Assembly: GCF_022802975.1 (NCBI RefSeq)
Contig: NZ_JAFEVZ010000010.1
Span: 1-64,000 of the forward strand
Reading direction: 5' to 3'
DNA length: 64,000 nucleotides
Source: Flavobacterium pectinovorum
Lineage (GTDB): Bacteria; Bacteroidota; Bacteroidia; Flavobacteriales; Flavobacteriaceae
In this document: positions 26,570-35,555 of the stretch, in pieces
Position numbering within the stretch: the stretch's first letter is position 1
How the letters are laid out: the number at the start of each line of letters is the position of its first letter
Translations under genes and position numbers: made by a program
The notes under the pieces: generated by a model
Told to the model about the DNA's origin: nothing
The model's database searches: none
Seen by the model: only the letters and a program-made list of their open reading frames with translations

Positions 26570-27121
26570 ATGAAAAAAATCATACTCATTGCAATGTTAT
26601 GCGTTTGCGCCATTGGCGTATCACAAGAAAAAATGGTCAGTAAATCGGCAAAAGTTACTTTTGAAGCTTCCGTTCCTTCTTTTGAAGAAGTTAAAGCAGT
26701 AAATCGGAATGTTACTTTTGTTTTGAATCCAGCAACAGGAGAGATTGCAAGTTTAGCCCTGATGAAAGGTTTCCAGTTTAAGGTTGCTTTAATGGAAGAG
26801 CACTTTAATGAAAATTACATCGAAAGTGACCAATATCCAAAAGCCGTATTTAAAGGAAAAATAGAAGGATTTGATCTTCAAAGTTTAAGCGCAGATGCTA
26901 AGGATTTTATTATTAAAGGCAAATTAGAACTTCACGGTAAATCCAGGGATATAAATACAGCTGCAAAGATAAGCAGATCACCATCAGGTGTCAGCATTTC
27001 ATGTAATTTCAGCGTAAATGCCAGTGATTTTAATATTGAAATCCCAAATTTGGTTAAAAGCAAGCTTTCCAATAAAATAAATATCCAGGTTGTCGCAGTC
27101 TTAGGTACAAAAAGACAATAA
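26570..27121 (+). CDS. Periplasmic YceI-family protein, copy 2
   Basis: A second YceI lipid-binding protein of 183 residues with its own signal peptide (MKKIILIAMLCVCAIGVSQ). Long identical stretches such as FVLNPATGE, LMKGFQF and ALMEEHFNENY shared with copy 1 show a recent tandem duplication. The space between them is 45 bases, so they are co-transcribed. Differences lie mainly in loops and the last 20 residues. Two copies may carry different ligands or act as a dimer, which is not shown. Confidence 0.85.
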   Translation: MKKIILIAMLCVCAIGVSQEKMVSKSAKVTFEASVPSFEEVKAVNRNVTFVLNPATGEIASLALMKGFQFKVALMEEHFNENYIESDQYPKAVFKGKIEGFDLQSLSADAKDFIIKGKLELHGKSRDINTAAKISRSPSGVSISCNFSVNASDFNIEIPNLVKSKLSNKINIQVVAVLGTKRQ

Positions 27122-27168
27122 CCTCCTAAACACTATCTTGAAAAGTCAGTAATTTTTATATCAAAAAA

Positions 27169-28059
27169 ATGGAGGAAGAAATACAAATTGAGGACGGTCT
27201 TACCCTTATTCGTTTCCAGAACGACAGTTCAGAATCTTTTTTTGCACAGCACGAAATAGGTGCCGGCCTGATACAGTTTCATTTCGGACTAAAAGGCAAT
27301 GCATTTTTTTTGTCCAGTCAGGATCATTGCACTTTAGAATTGAAAGAGGAAAAATCACTGATTTTGTGCAATCTGCAGCATCAGTCATTGCTTAAGGTAG
27401 AACTTTCTCCAAATTCATGGGTGATTTCTGTTATTGTTTCGATTAATAAATTTCACTCGTTATTTTCCGTTCAAGCAGATTATATTTCTATTTTAAGCCC
27501 CGATAAGAAGAAAAAAAAGTATAATGCCGAAGGGACCATCTGTCCTTCTATGGCTGTTGTTTTGAGCCAGTTATTTCATTACAGCCTTCATCCTTCCCTA
27601 AAGAACCTTTATTATAAAGGAAAAGGATATGAATTATTGAGTTTGTATTTCAATAAAATGGAAGATCCAAACGCAGTGCAATGTCCGTTTTTGATTGATG
27701 AAGATAACGTCCTGAAAATCAAAAAAGCCAGAGAAATACTTATCGCTAATATGGCCGAACCGCCAGGATTGCAGCAGCTGGCAGATGAAATTGGACTGAA
27801 TATGAAAAAATTAAAAATAGGCTTCAAACAAATTTATGGTGATACGGTATACGGTTTTCTGTTTGACTACAAAATGGATTTCGCCTTAAAACTATTGGAC
27901 AGCGGTTCTTACAATGTAAATGAAGTCGGGCTGAAAATAGGATACAGCACCGGAAGCCACTTTATTGCGGGATTCAAGAAAAAATTTTCCACAACCCCAA
28001 AAAGATATCTAATGTCCATTAACACCAATCATAAAAACAGTATCGCTTTTATAAATTAG
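27169..28059 (+). CDS. AraC-type transcriptional regulator near hemH
   Basis: A 296-residue regulator with an N-terminal cupin-like ligand part and a C-terminal AraC DNA-binding domain. The two helix-turn-helix units are visible: GLQQLADEIGLNMKKLKIGFKQIYG and NVNEVGLKIGYSTGSHFIAGFKKKF, ending with TTPKRYLM. I recall an AraC gene of this kind between hemA and hemH in flavobacteria, so it probably controls haem synthesis. It is 80 bases upstream of hemH on the same strand. The ligand may be haem or iron, but that is not shown. Confidence 0.85.
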   Translation: MEEEIQIEDGLTLIRFQNDSSESFFAQHEIGAGLIQFHFGLKGNAFFLSSQDHCTLELKEEKSLILCNLQHQSLLKVELSPNSWVISVIVSINKFHSLFSVQADYISILSPDKKKKKYNAEGTICPSMAVVLSQLFHYSLHPSLKNLYYKGKGYELLSLYFNKMEDPNAVQCPFLIDEDNVLKIKKAREILIANMAEPPGLQQLADEIGLNMKKLKIGFKQIYGDTVYGFLFDYKMDFALKLLDSGSYNVNEVGLKIGYSTGSHFIAGFKKKFSTTPKRYLMSINTNHKNSIAFIN

Positions 28060-28139
28060 AGCATAAATAAAAATATATTGATTAATTTCTAAGAAACGGC
28101 AAGCACTGAGTTTGAACAAAGCTTAAAACAAAAACGATA

Positions 28140-29153
28140 ATGAAAGGCGTATTATTAGTAAATTTGGGATCTCCCAAAAGTCCCGCACCAAAAGATGTAA
28201 AACCGTATTTAGATGAATTTCTAATGGATAAATACGTGATCGATGTTCCGTATTTATTGAGAGCATTATTAGTTCGCGGTATTATTTTAAGAAAAAGACC
28301 AGAAGAATCAGCGCACGCTTATGCGAAAATTTGGTGGGAAGAAGGTTCGCCATTAGTTGTTTTTTCAGAAAGAATGCAGAAAAAAGTGCAGCCTCTTGTA
28401 AACGTTCCAGTTTCTTTAGCAATGCGTTACGGAAGTATGACCATCGAAAAAGGACTTCAGGAATTAAGTGATAAAGGAGTTACAGATGTAATGCTTTTTC
28501 CTTTATATCCGCAATATGCAATGGCTTCAACTTTGACTATTTTAGTAAAAGCAGAAGAAATTCGCAAGAAGAAATTCCCACACATCAAATTTACAGCTGT
28601 TCCTGCTTTTTATAACAGACCGGATTATATCCGTAATCTTGCGGATTCAATTCAGAAACATTTAGCCGGATTTCAATACGATCATTTGTTATTCTCGTAT
28701 CACGGAATCCCGGAACGTCACATCCGCAAGACAGATGTAACCAAATCGCATTGTAAAATTGACGGTTCCTGCTGCAGCACGCAATCTCCGGCACATGAAT
28801 TCTGTTATCGTCACCAATGCTATGAAACCACAAGACAAGTTGTACAATTATTAGGTCTTCCCGAGGATAAATACAGCTTAACTTTCCAGTCGCGATTAGC
28901 TGGAGATAAATGGCTGGAGCCTTATACTGATATTGAAATTGACAAAATGCCGGCAAAAGGAATTAAAAATCTGGCTGTTGTAACACCAGCTTTCGTTTCG
29001 GATTGTTTAGAAACGCTCGAAGAAATCGCCATGCGTGCCAAAGAAGATTTTGAGAAAAATGGAGGGGAAAATTTCCTGGCTATTCCCTGTTTGAATGACG
29101 ACCAGAGGTGGTGCCAGACTGTTAGCAACTGGATTAATGAGTGGGCTGAATAA
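28140..29153 (+). CDS. hemH: Ferrochelatase
   Basis: Inserts ferrous iron into protoporphyrin IX to make haem b. The 337 residues are normal length. The N-terminus GVLLVNLGSPKSP and the PYLDEFLMD block are typical. The catalytic histidine lies in LLFSYHGIPERH (about 181 to 192). TFQSRLAGDKWLEPYTD, AVVTPAFVSDCLETLEEI and a C-terminal PCLNDDQRW are conserved family stretches. CKIDGSCC and HEFCYRHQC add several cysteines in the middle; whether they bind metal is unclear. It follows the AraC gene and probably shares its control. Confidence 0.95.
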   Translation: MKGVLLVNLGSPKSPAPKDVKPYLDEFLMDKYVIDVPYLLRALLVRGIILRKRPEESAHAYAKIWWEEGSPLVVFSERMQKKVQPLVNVPVSLAMRYGSMTIEKGLQELSDKGVTDVMLFPLYPQYAMASTLTILVKAEEIRKKKFPHIKFTAVPAFYNRPDYIRNLADSIQKHLAGFQYDHLLFSYHGIPERHIRKTDVTKSHCKIDGSCCSTQSPAHEFCYRHQCYETTRQVVQLLGLPEDKYSLTFQSRLAGDKWLEPYTDIEIDKMPAKGIKNLAVVTPAFVSDCLETLEEIAMRAKEDFEKNGGENFLAIPCLNDDQRWCQTVSNWINEWAE

Positions 29154-29300
29154 TGCTAAAATAACAATAGGGAATATTGGAGCTTTCATTATTAATATAT
29201 CAATTCGCCTCTTGTATTCATTTTAATTTATTTTTTACCTCTTTTAAAACCAAAAAGAATATTAAAGCGTAAATGACTTTATAACTTAAAAAAAGTAATT

Positions 29301-29855
29301 ATGAAAACTAGAAAATTTTTAGCAGCAGCAATCCTAGCATTAGGATTTGGATTGACATCATTTGCACAAAAAACAGTAATGGTTGGTGGAGCAGCTATGT
29401 ATCCTAATAAAAATATTATAGAAAATGCAGTAAACTCAAAGGATCATACCACCTTGGTAGCAGCAGTAAAAGCAGCAGGATTAGTTGAAACTTTACAAGG
29501 TAAAGGGCCATTTACTGTTTTTGCACCAACAAATGAAGCATTTAGTAAATTGCCGGCTGGAACTGTTGAAACATTATTGAAACCTGAGAATATTAAATCA
29601 TTACAAACTATATTGACATATCATGTAGTGGCCGGTAAAATGAATAGTTCTGATATTGCAAAAGCAATAAAAGCTGGTAAAGGAAAAGCTTCTTTAAAAA
29701 CAGTTAGCGGCGGAACTCTAACTGCCTGGATGGATGGAAAAGATTTGTACATTAGTGACGAAAGTGGCAATAAAGCTAAAGTTACAATTTCAGATGTAAA
29801 TCAATCTAATGGTGTCATACATGTAGTGGACACAGTACTGCTTCCAAAAATGTAG
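29301..29855 (+). CDS. Secreted fasciclin-domain protein
   Basis: A 184-residue protein with signal peptide MKTRKFLAAAILALGFGLTSFA. One fasciclin (FAS1) domain fills the rest. The H1 motif is visible as GPFTVFAPTNEAF and the H2 motif as NGVIHVVDTVLLP. FAS1 domains mediate adhesion or stress-linked surface roles. No other domain, lipobox or sorting signal is visible, so it is probably periplasmic. A strong terminator follows. Confidence 0.9.
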   Translation: MKTRKFLAAAILALGFGLTSFAQKTVMVGGAAMYPNKNIIENAVNSKDHTTLVAAVKAAGLVETLQGKGPFTVFAPTNEAFSKLPAGTVETLLKPENIKSLQTILTYHVVAGKMNSSDIAKAIKAGKGKASLKTVSGGTLTAWMDGKDLYISDESGNKAKVTISDVNQSNGVIHVVDTVLLPKM

Positions 29856-29878
29856 TTTGCTGAAAATAAATTACAATT

Positions 29879-29903
29879 AAGCCCTGAAATTTCAGGGCTT
29901 TTT
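29879..29903 (+). terminator. Terminator after fasciclin gene
   Basis: A perfect palindrome AAGCCCTGAAATTTCAGGGCTT followed by TTT, 24 bases after the stop codon. Confidence 0.9.
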
Positions 29904-30097
29904 ATATAATTACTATGCGACAAAATAGTAATAGTCAATTGTATTAGAGATTTTGATTACCATTTTATTGCCAGCTCAAAACTTTAAATATAAGGAATTG
30001 ATATCTTTTTTTTACAAAAAATTAAGGCCGTCTCTTTTTATTTTTGGTAAAATAATACATAAAACTAAATATATTTTTGCTTCAATCCCCAACAGGA

Positions 30098-30180
30098 AAT
30101 CCAAACCAAATTCTTAGTGCCGCTAAAAGACAATACCTACTTCCTGTAAGCCAATCTCTTCAAATCTTCAATAAAATTTA
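30098..30180. repeat. Dispersed intergenic repeat, copy 3
   Basis: Contains ATCCAAACCAAATTC, CTACTTCCTGTAAGCCAATC and AAATCTTCAATAAAAT. It aligns with copy 1 and with the 3' half of the copies at 35.0 and 37.2 kb. Confidence 0.55.
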
Positions 30181-30207
30181 TAGAAATTTGTCCCGTTGGC
30201 ACTTAAG

Positions 30208-30240
30208 GAGACAACTATCAAATAGTTGTCTCTTTTTTTT
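30208..30240 (+). terminator. Terminator-like hairpin in intergenic region
   Basis: GAGACAACTAT/ATAGTTGTCTC with a three-base loop and eight T. No gene lies immediately upstream, so it may end an unseen RNA or belong to the repeat element, as hairpins follow the later repeat copies too. Confidence 0.7.
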
Positions 30241-30541
30241 ATGCCCTAATGTGTAGATTTTTCAAGCCTTTACAGCTTAATATTTGTGGTTCGATTTTTT
30301 CACAAGAAATTCACAGTCTGTTTGAAATAAACAGCCTTTAAGTGGCGCTATCAGGGAATTAATCAAGTTGAATTATGGTTCGAAATCCCGTTTAGGATAC
30401 AAGATTTTTTCTCTTTTGGTTTATTGCAATTTTTTGATATTGTTATTCAACTGACGTTAAAAATTGATTTATTTCTCTATTCCCTTTCTCTAAATTCTAT
30501 TAGTGAGTTCCATCTATTTCCTATAAGTTTCGAGTACAATC

Positions 30542-30919
30542 TTAACTTCTTTCCTTTTTTATTTTTTCACGATGTTGCATTCCCCATTTCGTCATAGCAC
30601 CGACCACTTCTTCTAAAGTATTGCTGTATGGTAAAAGTTGATATTCTATAGTTACAGGGTATCCAACATCGACTTTTTTAATGATAAAACCATTCATCTC
30701 AAGTTCTTTGAGCTCATTCGAAAGAACTCTTGCAGAAATTCCGGTTACCTGTCTCTGAATTTCCGTAAATCGATTATTACCTCTAGCTATAGCAATGATT
30801 ATCATAAGTTTCCACTTTCCTCCTATTGCATAAAGCGCATCACTTACTGCCAGCAATACTTTATGACATTCATCTGTAAACTCTTTATTTACTTCTGTAT
30901 TTTCATTTTGATTTTTCAT
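30542..30919 (-). CDS. HxlR-family transcriptional regulator, copy 1
   Basis: A winged-helix regulator of 125 residues. Family core: DALYAIGGKWKLMIIIAIARG, RFTEIQRQVTGISARVLSNELKELE, and GFIIKKVDVGYPVTIEYQLLPY. HxlR proteins often respond to aldehydes or other electrophiles and repress a divergent gene. I start at ATG 30919; a TTG two codons earlier is less likely. It is transcribed away from the SnoaL-like gene at 31070 across a region with an imperfect palindrome. A close paralogue with the same layout is at 37610. Confidence 0.88.
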   Translation of the reverse strand: MKNQNENTEVNKEFTDECHKVLLAVSDALYAIGGKWKLMIIIAIARGNNRFTEIQRQVTGISARVLSNELKELEMNGFIIKKVDVGYPVTIEYQLLPYSNTLEEVVGAMTKWGMQHREKIKKERS

Positions 30920-30937
30920 TCGCAAACATTTAGATTA

Positions 30938-30957
30938 GTCACTAACCTTTGAGTAAC
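30938..30957. promoter_or_regulatory. Imperfect palindrome, candidate HxlR operator (copy 1)
   Basis: GTCACTAACCTTTGAGTAAC matches the perfect palindrome of the second HxlR pair at most positions; 6 of 8 arm positions still pair. The adjoining AGTAACTACTAACAAATTG and TAAGC are identical in both pairs. Confidence 0.6.
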
Positions 30958-30967
30958 TACTAACAAA

Positions 30968-30993
30968 TTGTAAGCGAATATACAATAATTTTG
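30968..30993 (+). promoter_or_regulatory. Candidate promoter of SnoaL-like gene, copy 1
   Basis: TTG (30968 to 30970), 15 bases, then TAATTTTG (30986 to 30993), which fits TAnnTTTG. The second pair keeps the same spacing. The spacer is a little shorter than usual. Confidence 0.4.
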
Positions 30994-31069
30994 AAAATAG
31001 ATAAAAAGCAGTATTAATCTGAAACCGCGGCAGAATAATATTGCAGTTAACATTTAAACATAGAAAATT

Positions 31070-31510
31070 ATGACACTAGAATTTTTAGAAAAAAAAGAAA
31101 AACTAAGAAAATTAATAGATGATTACGCTGTTTTAGGAGATGAGAAGAAAATTACGGAACAAATGGAATTATTTACACCGAACATAACCTATAAAGCCTT
31201 TATGGGCGGGATCGTTGTATCAGAAGTTTCGGGAAAAACCAACATGGAGAAGGAATTTATTGGGCATGCATCGCTGGTAAAAACCTACTTCACCCTTAAT
31301 GGACAGCATGAAGTACAAATTGACAATGATACTGCCTTTGGTGTATCATTCGCCCAAATAAAAATGATACGAGAAGTTGACGGAAAAAATGTATTAACAG
31401 ACTACAGCGTTAGATATGATGATAAATACGTATTCCAAAACGACAAATGGCTTATAAACTATCGTGAGGGTCTTTTTATTATTATTGAGGAAAGGCTATT
31501 AACTTCGTAA
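31070..31510 (+). CDS. SnoaL-like (NTF2-fold) protein, copy 1
   Basis: A 146-residue cytoplasmic protein of the SnoaL/NTF2 alpha-beta barrel type. Visible pattern: an N-terminal helix with LRKLIDDYAVLGDEKK, MELFTPNITYK, a HASLVKTYFTLNGQHEV strand pair, VSFAQIKMIREVDGKNVLTDYSVRYDDKY, and DKWLINYREG. Such folds act as isomerases, dehydratases or binding proteins for small ligands. Regulation by the divergent HxlR gene is likely. Its paralogue at 38091 shares the same pattern and length. Confidence 0.82.
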   Translation: MTLEFLEKKEKLRKLIDDYAVLGDEKKITEQMELFTPNITYKAFMGGIVVSEVSGKTNMEKEFIGHASLVKTYFTLNGQHEVQIDNDTAFGVSFAQIKMIREVDGKNVLTDYSVRYDDKYVFQNDKWLINYREGLFIIIEERLLTS

Positions 31511-31516
31511 TATGCA

Positions 31517-31553
31517 ATTGAGGCTTGTAATTTATGCAAGCCTCAATTTTTCT
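31517..31553 (+). terminator. Terminator after SnoaL-like copy 1
   Basis: ATTGAGGCTTG/CAAGCCTCAAT hairpin followed by TTTTTC, just after the stop. Confidence 0.85.
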
Positions 31554-31624
31554 TAAAAACTGGAAATTAGTTTAAGTCTTTCATAAGCACACGTAATAGA
31601 TTTGAATTTATTAATTTTGCTCTT

Positions 31625-32503
31625 ATGAAAAAGAAAACAGTACGCAGTATTTCTGAGTTTAATAACGATCTTAAACTAAAAGGTTTTAAAGCCTTTCAGA
31701 TTGAAGACGACAGTAATGCAACCCGCACTTACAGCCGGAAAGAGTTTTTTAAAATCTGCCTTACTACCGGCCATAGTAAAATACATTATGCGGATAAAAG
31801 TTTTGATCAAGACGGAACTATTTTATTTTTTGGCAACCCTAATATTCCTTATTCATGGGAAACGATTTCTACAAAGTACATCGGTTATACCATACTTTTT
31901 TCTGAAGATTTTTTGAAAAACTCCGAACGATCAGAAAGCCTTCATCAATCTCCTTTCTTTAAAATTGGTGGTACTCCCGTACTCCAAATCTCTGAAGAAC
32001 AAAGACTTTTTCTAAATGGTCTTTTTCAGAAAATGATTGATGAACAGCAGAGTGATTATATATACAAAGATGAATTAATACGCAATTATATTAATTTAAT
32101 AATCCATGAATCGCTGAAACTGCAGCCTTCGGAAAATTATAAGGTAGGTAAAAACGGAACTGCCCGGATTGCTTCGATATTTTTGGAACTGCTCGAAAGA
32201 CAATTTCCAATTGAAAACGCTGATAATCCGCTAAAACTGACAACGGCACAGCATTATGCACAAAGCCTGCATATTCATGTCAATTATTTAAATCGTGCAG
32301 TTAAAGAAATTACTGGAAAATCGACAACAACCCATATAACAGAAAGAATTACAACAGAGGCAAAAGCGCTTTTACAGCATACTGATTGGAATATTGCCGA
32401 AATAGGATATGCATTAGGTTTTGCCTACCCTACGTATTTTAATAATTTCTTCAAAAAACAAACAGGAACCAATCCTAAATCAGTAAGAAACACCGAAGTT
32501 TGA
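31625..32503 (+). CDS. AraC-type transcriptional regulator
   Basis: A 292-residue regulator with an N-terminal cupin-type sensing part and a C-terminal AraC domain. The helix-turn-helix units are TTAQHYAQSLHIHVNYLNRAV and NIAEIGYALGFAYPTYFNNFFKKQ, ending NPKSVR. It is followed by a terminator and then by a plus-strand run (alpha/beta hydrolase, acetyltransferase, cupin). AraC genes of this kind usually activate the adjacent oxidoreductase or hydrolase genes. The ligand is unknown. Confidence 0.87.
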   Translation: MKKKTVRSISEFNNDLKLKGFKAFQIEDDSNATRTYSRKEFFKICLTTGHSKIHYADKSFDQDGTILFFGNPNIPYSWETISTKYIGYTILFSEDFLKNSERSESLHQSPFFKIGGTPVLQISEEQRLFLNGLFQKMIDEQQSDYIYKDELIRNYINLIIHESLKLQPSENYKVGKNGTARIASIFLELLERQFPIENADNPLKLTTAQHYAQSLHIHVNYLNRAVKEITGKSTTTHITERITTEAKALLQHTDWNIAEIGYALGFAYPTYFNNFFKKQTGTNPKSVRNTEV

Positions 32504-32531
32504 AATTCTTATTTTTTGGTTTGATATTCTT

Positions 32532-32557
32532 TAACGGCACCACTTGGTGCCGTTTTA
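32532..32557 (+). terminator. Terminator after AraC gene
   Basis: AACGGCACCA/TGGTGCCGTT hairpin with a two-base loop followed by TTAC. It separates the regulator from the hydrolase operon. Confidence 0.75.
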
Positions 32558-32590
32558 CTTTTGTATCTGTAATTCAAAATATAATTTGAT

Positions 32591-33643
32591 ATGAAAATAA
32601 CAGCATTTATTGCAATGACTTTCCTATTCATCGGACAGACATTCGCACAGAAAAAAGAAACGATTCAAAACAAAAAGAACATGAAAACAGAACAAGAACA
32701 TTATACATTTCAATTAAGTGATAAAGTAACACGTCAAAAAGTGAGTTTTAACAATCGATATGGAATTACGCTGTCAGGCGATCTATATCTTCCAAAAAAC
32801 CCGCAGACAAAATTATTACCCGCTTTAGCTGTAAGCGGCCCTTTTGGTGCGGTTAAAGAACAATCTTCAGGATTATATGCTAATCAAATGGCAGAACGCG
32901 GCTATGCAGTTTTAGCATTTGATCCTTCCTATACAGGAGAAAGTAACGGAGAACCTCGTAATATCGCCTCATCAGATATTAATACAGAAGATTTTAGCGC
33001 AGCTGTAGATTTTTTAGGACTGCAGAAAAATGTAGATAGAAACAAAATTGGTGTCATAGGGATATGCGGATTTGGAGGTTTTGCTCTAAACGCTGTTTCA
33101 ATTGACAAACGTATAAAAGCGGTAGTTACGACAAGTATGTATGATATTCCACGAGCAGCATCAAAGGGATATTACGACAAAGTAACTTTGGAACAGCGTA
33201 CCAAAACATTAGAAGAAATGAGTTTACAGCGTTGGAAAGATGCTGAAGCTGGTAAACCAGAATATGGAAATTGTCCAAATCCAGATGCTATAAAAGGTGA
33301 TGAACCACAATTTGTAAAAGATTATTATGACTACTATAAAACAGAACGAGGTTTTCATAAACGTTCCATCAACTCAAATGCTGCTTGGACAAAGACAAAT
33401 GGTTTCTCAATAATGAATATACCAATATTGGCATACATTAAAGAAATAGCTCCAAGACCTATCTTGATTATTGCCGGCGAAAATGCCCATTCAAGATACT
33501 TCAGCGAAGATGTTTACAAAGCTGCCGATGAACCAAAAGAACTCTTGATTATTCCAAATGCAGTTCACGTTGATCTATACGACAGATTAGATAAAATTCC
33601 ATTTGATAAACTGGATGCATTTTTTAAAAATAATCTAAAATAG
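32591..33643 (+). CDS. Secreted alpha/beta hydrolase, dienelactone-hydrolase type
   Basis: A 350-residue protein with signal peptide MKITAFIAMTFLFIGQTFAQ. The alpha/beta hydrolase core shows strands VLAFDPSYTGES and GVIGICGFGGFA. The nucleophile is probably C159 in GICGFGG, as in dienelactone-hydrolase-like enzymes, which use Cys in place of Ser. Later PRPILIIAGENAHS and VHVDLYD contain the Asp/His partners. The substrate cannot be told. It is followed after 36 bases by the acetyltransferase start, so it opens an operon. Confidence 0.8.
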   Translation: MKITAFIAMTFLFIGQTFAQKKETIQNKKNMKTEQEHYTFQLSDKVTRQKVSFNNRYGITLSGDLYLPKNPQTKLLPALAVSGPFGAVKEQSSGLYANQMAERGYAVLAFDPSYTGESNGEPRNIASSDINTEDFSAAVDFLGLQKNVDRNKIGVIGICGFGGFALNAVSIDKRIKAVVTTSMYDIPRAASKGYYDKVTLEQRTKTLEEMSLQRWKDAEAGKPEYGNCPNPDAIKGDEPQFVKDYYDYYKTERGFHKRSINSNAAWTKTNGFSIMNIPILAYIKEIAPRPILIIAGENAHSRYFSEDVYKAADEPKELLIIPNAVHVDLYDRLDKIPFDKLDAFFKNNLK

Positions 33644-33679
33644 TTGGTCATACTATTTTTTAAAATTGAAAAAACTAAA

Positions 33680-34258
33680 ATGGATACAAAAGCAACAAAA
33701 GAAGATGTTTTTGCACAGCTTTTGAATGGCGAAACTATCTCTTCATCAAACGCTCAGGCTCATAGGCTGCTTGAAGAATCTTTCATTACAAAAAAAATAC
33801 TTCTTCGTTTAAATAATACAGCCGATCCTTCGGAAATCCGTTCTATTTTAAGCGAAATTATTACTAGTACAATTGATCCAAGTACTACTATATTTACACC
33901 CATTCATATTAATTATGGAAAGAATATCAAAATAGGAAAAAACGTCTTTATTAATTTTAACTGTACCTTTTTGGATTTAGGCGGCATTACTATAGAAGAT
34001 AATGTATTGATTGCGCCAAGAGTAAATATTATTTCGGAAGGACATCCCATTTCCAGTCAAAATAGACAATCGCTTGTTCCCGGAGCTGTACATATCAAAA
34101 AAAATGCTTGGATCGGAACTGCGGCAACTATTCTGTCGGGTGTAACTGTCGGAGAAAATTCAATAGTTGCCGCTGGAGCGGTAGTTGCAAAAGATGTGCC
34201 TGATAATACAATAGTTGGCGGTATTCCAGCAAAAATTATTAAAGCTATTCCAGAATGA
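33680..34258 (+). CDS. Sugar/nucleoside O-acetyltransferase, left-handed beta-helix
   Basis: Acetyl-CoA-dependent acetyltransferase of the maltose/galactoside family. I use ATG 33680 because the longer frame starts right at the hydrolase stop and adds an unlikely N-terminus. Hexapeptide repeats are visible: FINFNCTFLDLGGITIEDNVLIAP, NAWIGTAATILSGVTVGENSIVAAGAVV and IVGGIPAKIIK. The histidine in SEGHP is the likely catalytic residue. The typical length is ~190 residues. It overlaps the next gene by four bases (ATGA). Confidence 0.88.
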   Translation: MDTKATKEDVFAQLLNGETISSSNAQAHRLLEESFITKKILLRLNNTADPSEIRSILSEIITSTIDPSTTIFTPIHINYGKNIKIGKNVFINFNCTFLDLGGITIEDNVLIAPRVNIISEGHPISSQNRQSLVPGAVHIKKNAWIGTAATILSGVTVGENSIVAAGAVVAKDVPDNTIVGGIPAKIIKAIPE

Positions 34259-34731
34259 AAATAAAAAAAATAATTCTTACATTTATAACAACTTCAATTT
34301 TAACTGCTTGCAGTTCTAAATCAGAAAATAAAATGAGTACAACAGAAATTTTCCCACAAGGAGAGCCTCTTCCAAACGAATGGTTTACAGGCAGTGCCTT
34401 TTTAAAACCATTAGTGGCACGTGACAAAAACAATGAATTTTCAGCTGGAAGCGTAACATTTGAACCAGGAGCAAGAACCAACTGGCATACTCATCCTAAG
34501 GGACAGGTTTTACTAGTTACAGAAGGAAGTGGAATCTATCAAGAAGAAGGAAAACCGGCACAGGTAATAAAAAAAGGCGATGTTGTAAATATCCCTGAAA
34601 ACGTAAAGCATTGGCATGGCGCATCCGCGGATACAAAAATGGTTCATATTGCGATTACCAATTTTAAGGGAGATACTCAAGTAACTTGGCTTGAACCTGT
34701 CTCAGATGAGCAATATTCAGAAGTTAACTAG
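34255..34731 (+). CDS. Cupin-domain lipoprotein
   Basis: A 158-residue lipoprotein with lipobox LTACSS (Cys 19). A single cupin barrel follows, with metal-binding histidines in TNWHTHPKGQ and in HWHG. Such cupins often act on quinone- or carboxymuconolactone-like substrates. It is coupled to the acetyltransferase by a four-base overlap and belongs to the same operon as the secreted hydrolase. Joint catabolism of an aromatic or lactone compound is a guess from context. Confidence 0.82.
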   Translation: MKIKKIILTFITTSILTACSSKSENKMSTTEIFPQGEPLPNEWFTGSAFLKPLVARDKNNEFSAGSVTFEPGARTNWHTHPKGQVLLVTEGSGIYQEEGKPAQVIKKGDVVNIPENVKHWHGASADTKMVHIAITNFKGDTQVTWLEPVSDEQYSEVN

Positions 34732-34867
34732 ACAAAAATAAATCAATTTTTAACCCCAATCGAACGACAATTAATGAGTTAAATTAAATATCTTTATTTG
34801 TACAGAAAACTAACAAATTAAGTATCCAACAAAATTAACTTCTAATTAGATTAAAACAATTTAAAAT

Positions 34868-35215
34868 ACTCTAATATCTTCAACAAATTTTGATTTGAAT
34901 AATCTCCAAATGATTGTTTAATTTTACTAAAAACTAATCTGTTTTTATTTAGTCAATACTAAATTTGATTTTCAAGAATTTTATAAAAGTTTTTACATCC
35001 CTGTAAATTTAAATATCCTTCTTTTTTAACATTTTTTAACGTTTAACCCTTACAATACATACAAACCACTCTCGAGTAAAAATTTAAAATAATTATCTTA
35101 CAAATTCATCTGAAAATAAGCCAATTTCTTTAAATCATTCATAAAATGGTTTGTGAATTGTGAACTAAACGTCACAAACTTAAAATCTCATTTCTAACGA
35201 AATGGGATTTTTTTT
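34868..35215. repeat. Dispersed intergenic repeat, copy 4 (longest)
   Basis: Its 5' part matches copy 2 and its 3' part matches copies 3 and 5. It ends in the hairpin AAATCTCATTTC/GAAATGGGATTT (35183 to 35210) plus a T run, also found at the end of copy 5. It lies upstream of the serine hydrolase, with copy 5 downstream. Confidence 0.6.
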
Positions 35216-35351
35216 GACCTTTTTATATCGATTTAATCAGTTAATACCTCTAAAAACAAATGGTTTAGTTGCCCTGTAGAGTTGACTTTACTGGATTCAA
35301 ACCGCTCCTCAACACTGTAAAACATTAGACTTACAAATTTCTTATCTTTAT

Positions 35352-35460
35352 GTTAACAATAATTTTAGTTTTATGGAATTTGACTATGAAAATCTCAAAT
35401 GAAAAATTACACCTCAAAAGACTCAAAAATGCTTTATAATGAAGGAATGAATATAATCAG
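35352..35460 (+). pseudogene. Decayed small-gene fragment, copy 1
   Basis: The sequence around AAATTACACCTCAAAAGACTC is similar to 39005 to 39115. It would read KLHLKRLKNAL, then a stop, then YNEGMNIISKA in another frame, so it is broken. The undamaged copy suggests a short helical protein. Confidence 0.4.
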
Positions 35461-35555
35461 TAAGGCATTTTTATTTGTAATCTTTTATTATAATTTTACC
35501 CAACTGTCACAAAGGACAAACCGCTAGTTAGAATTCAATAAAAAGTCAAAAAAAC

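Larger units (their letters stand above)
29904..30541. other. Intergenic region with a repeat copy and a hairpin
   Basis: About 640 bases without a credible gene. It contains dispersed-repeat copy 3 (about 30098 to 30180) and a terminator-like hairpin at 30208 to 30240. A block near 30455 to 30484 matches the one at 19042. Confidence 0.5.
34732..35555. other. Long intergenic region with repeat and decayed gene fragment
   Basis: About 820 bases between the cupin gene and the serine hydrolase. It holds dispersed-repeat copy 4 with its hairpin, and a fragment of a decayed small gene (35352 to 35460) similar to one at 39005. No intact gene is visible. Confidence 0.5.
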
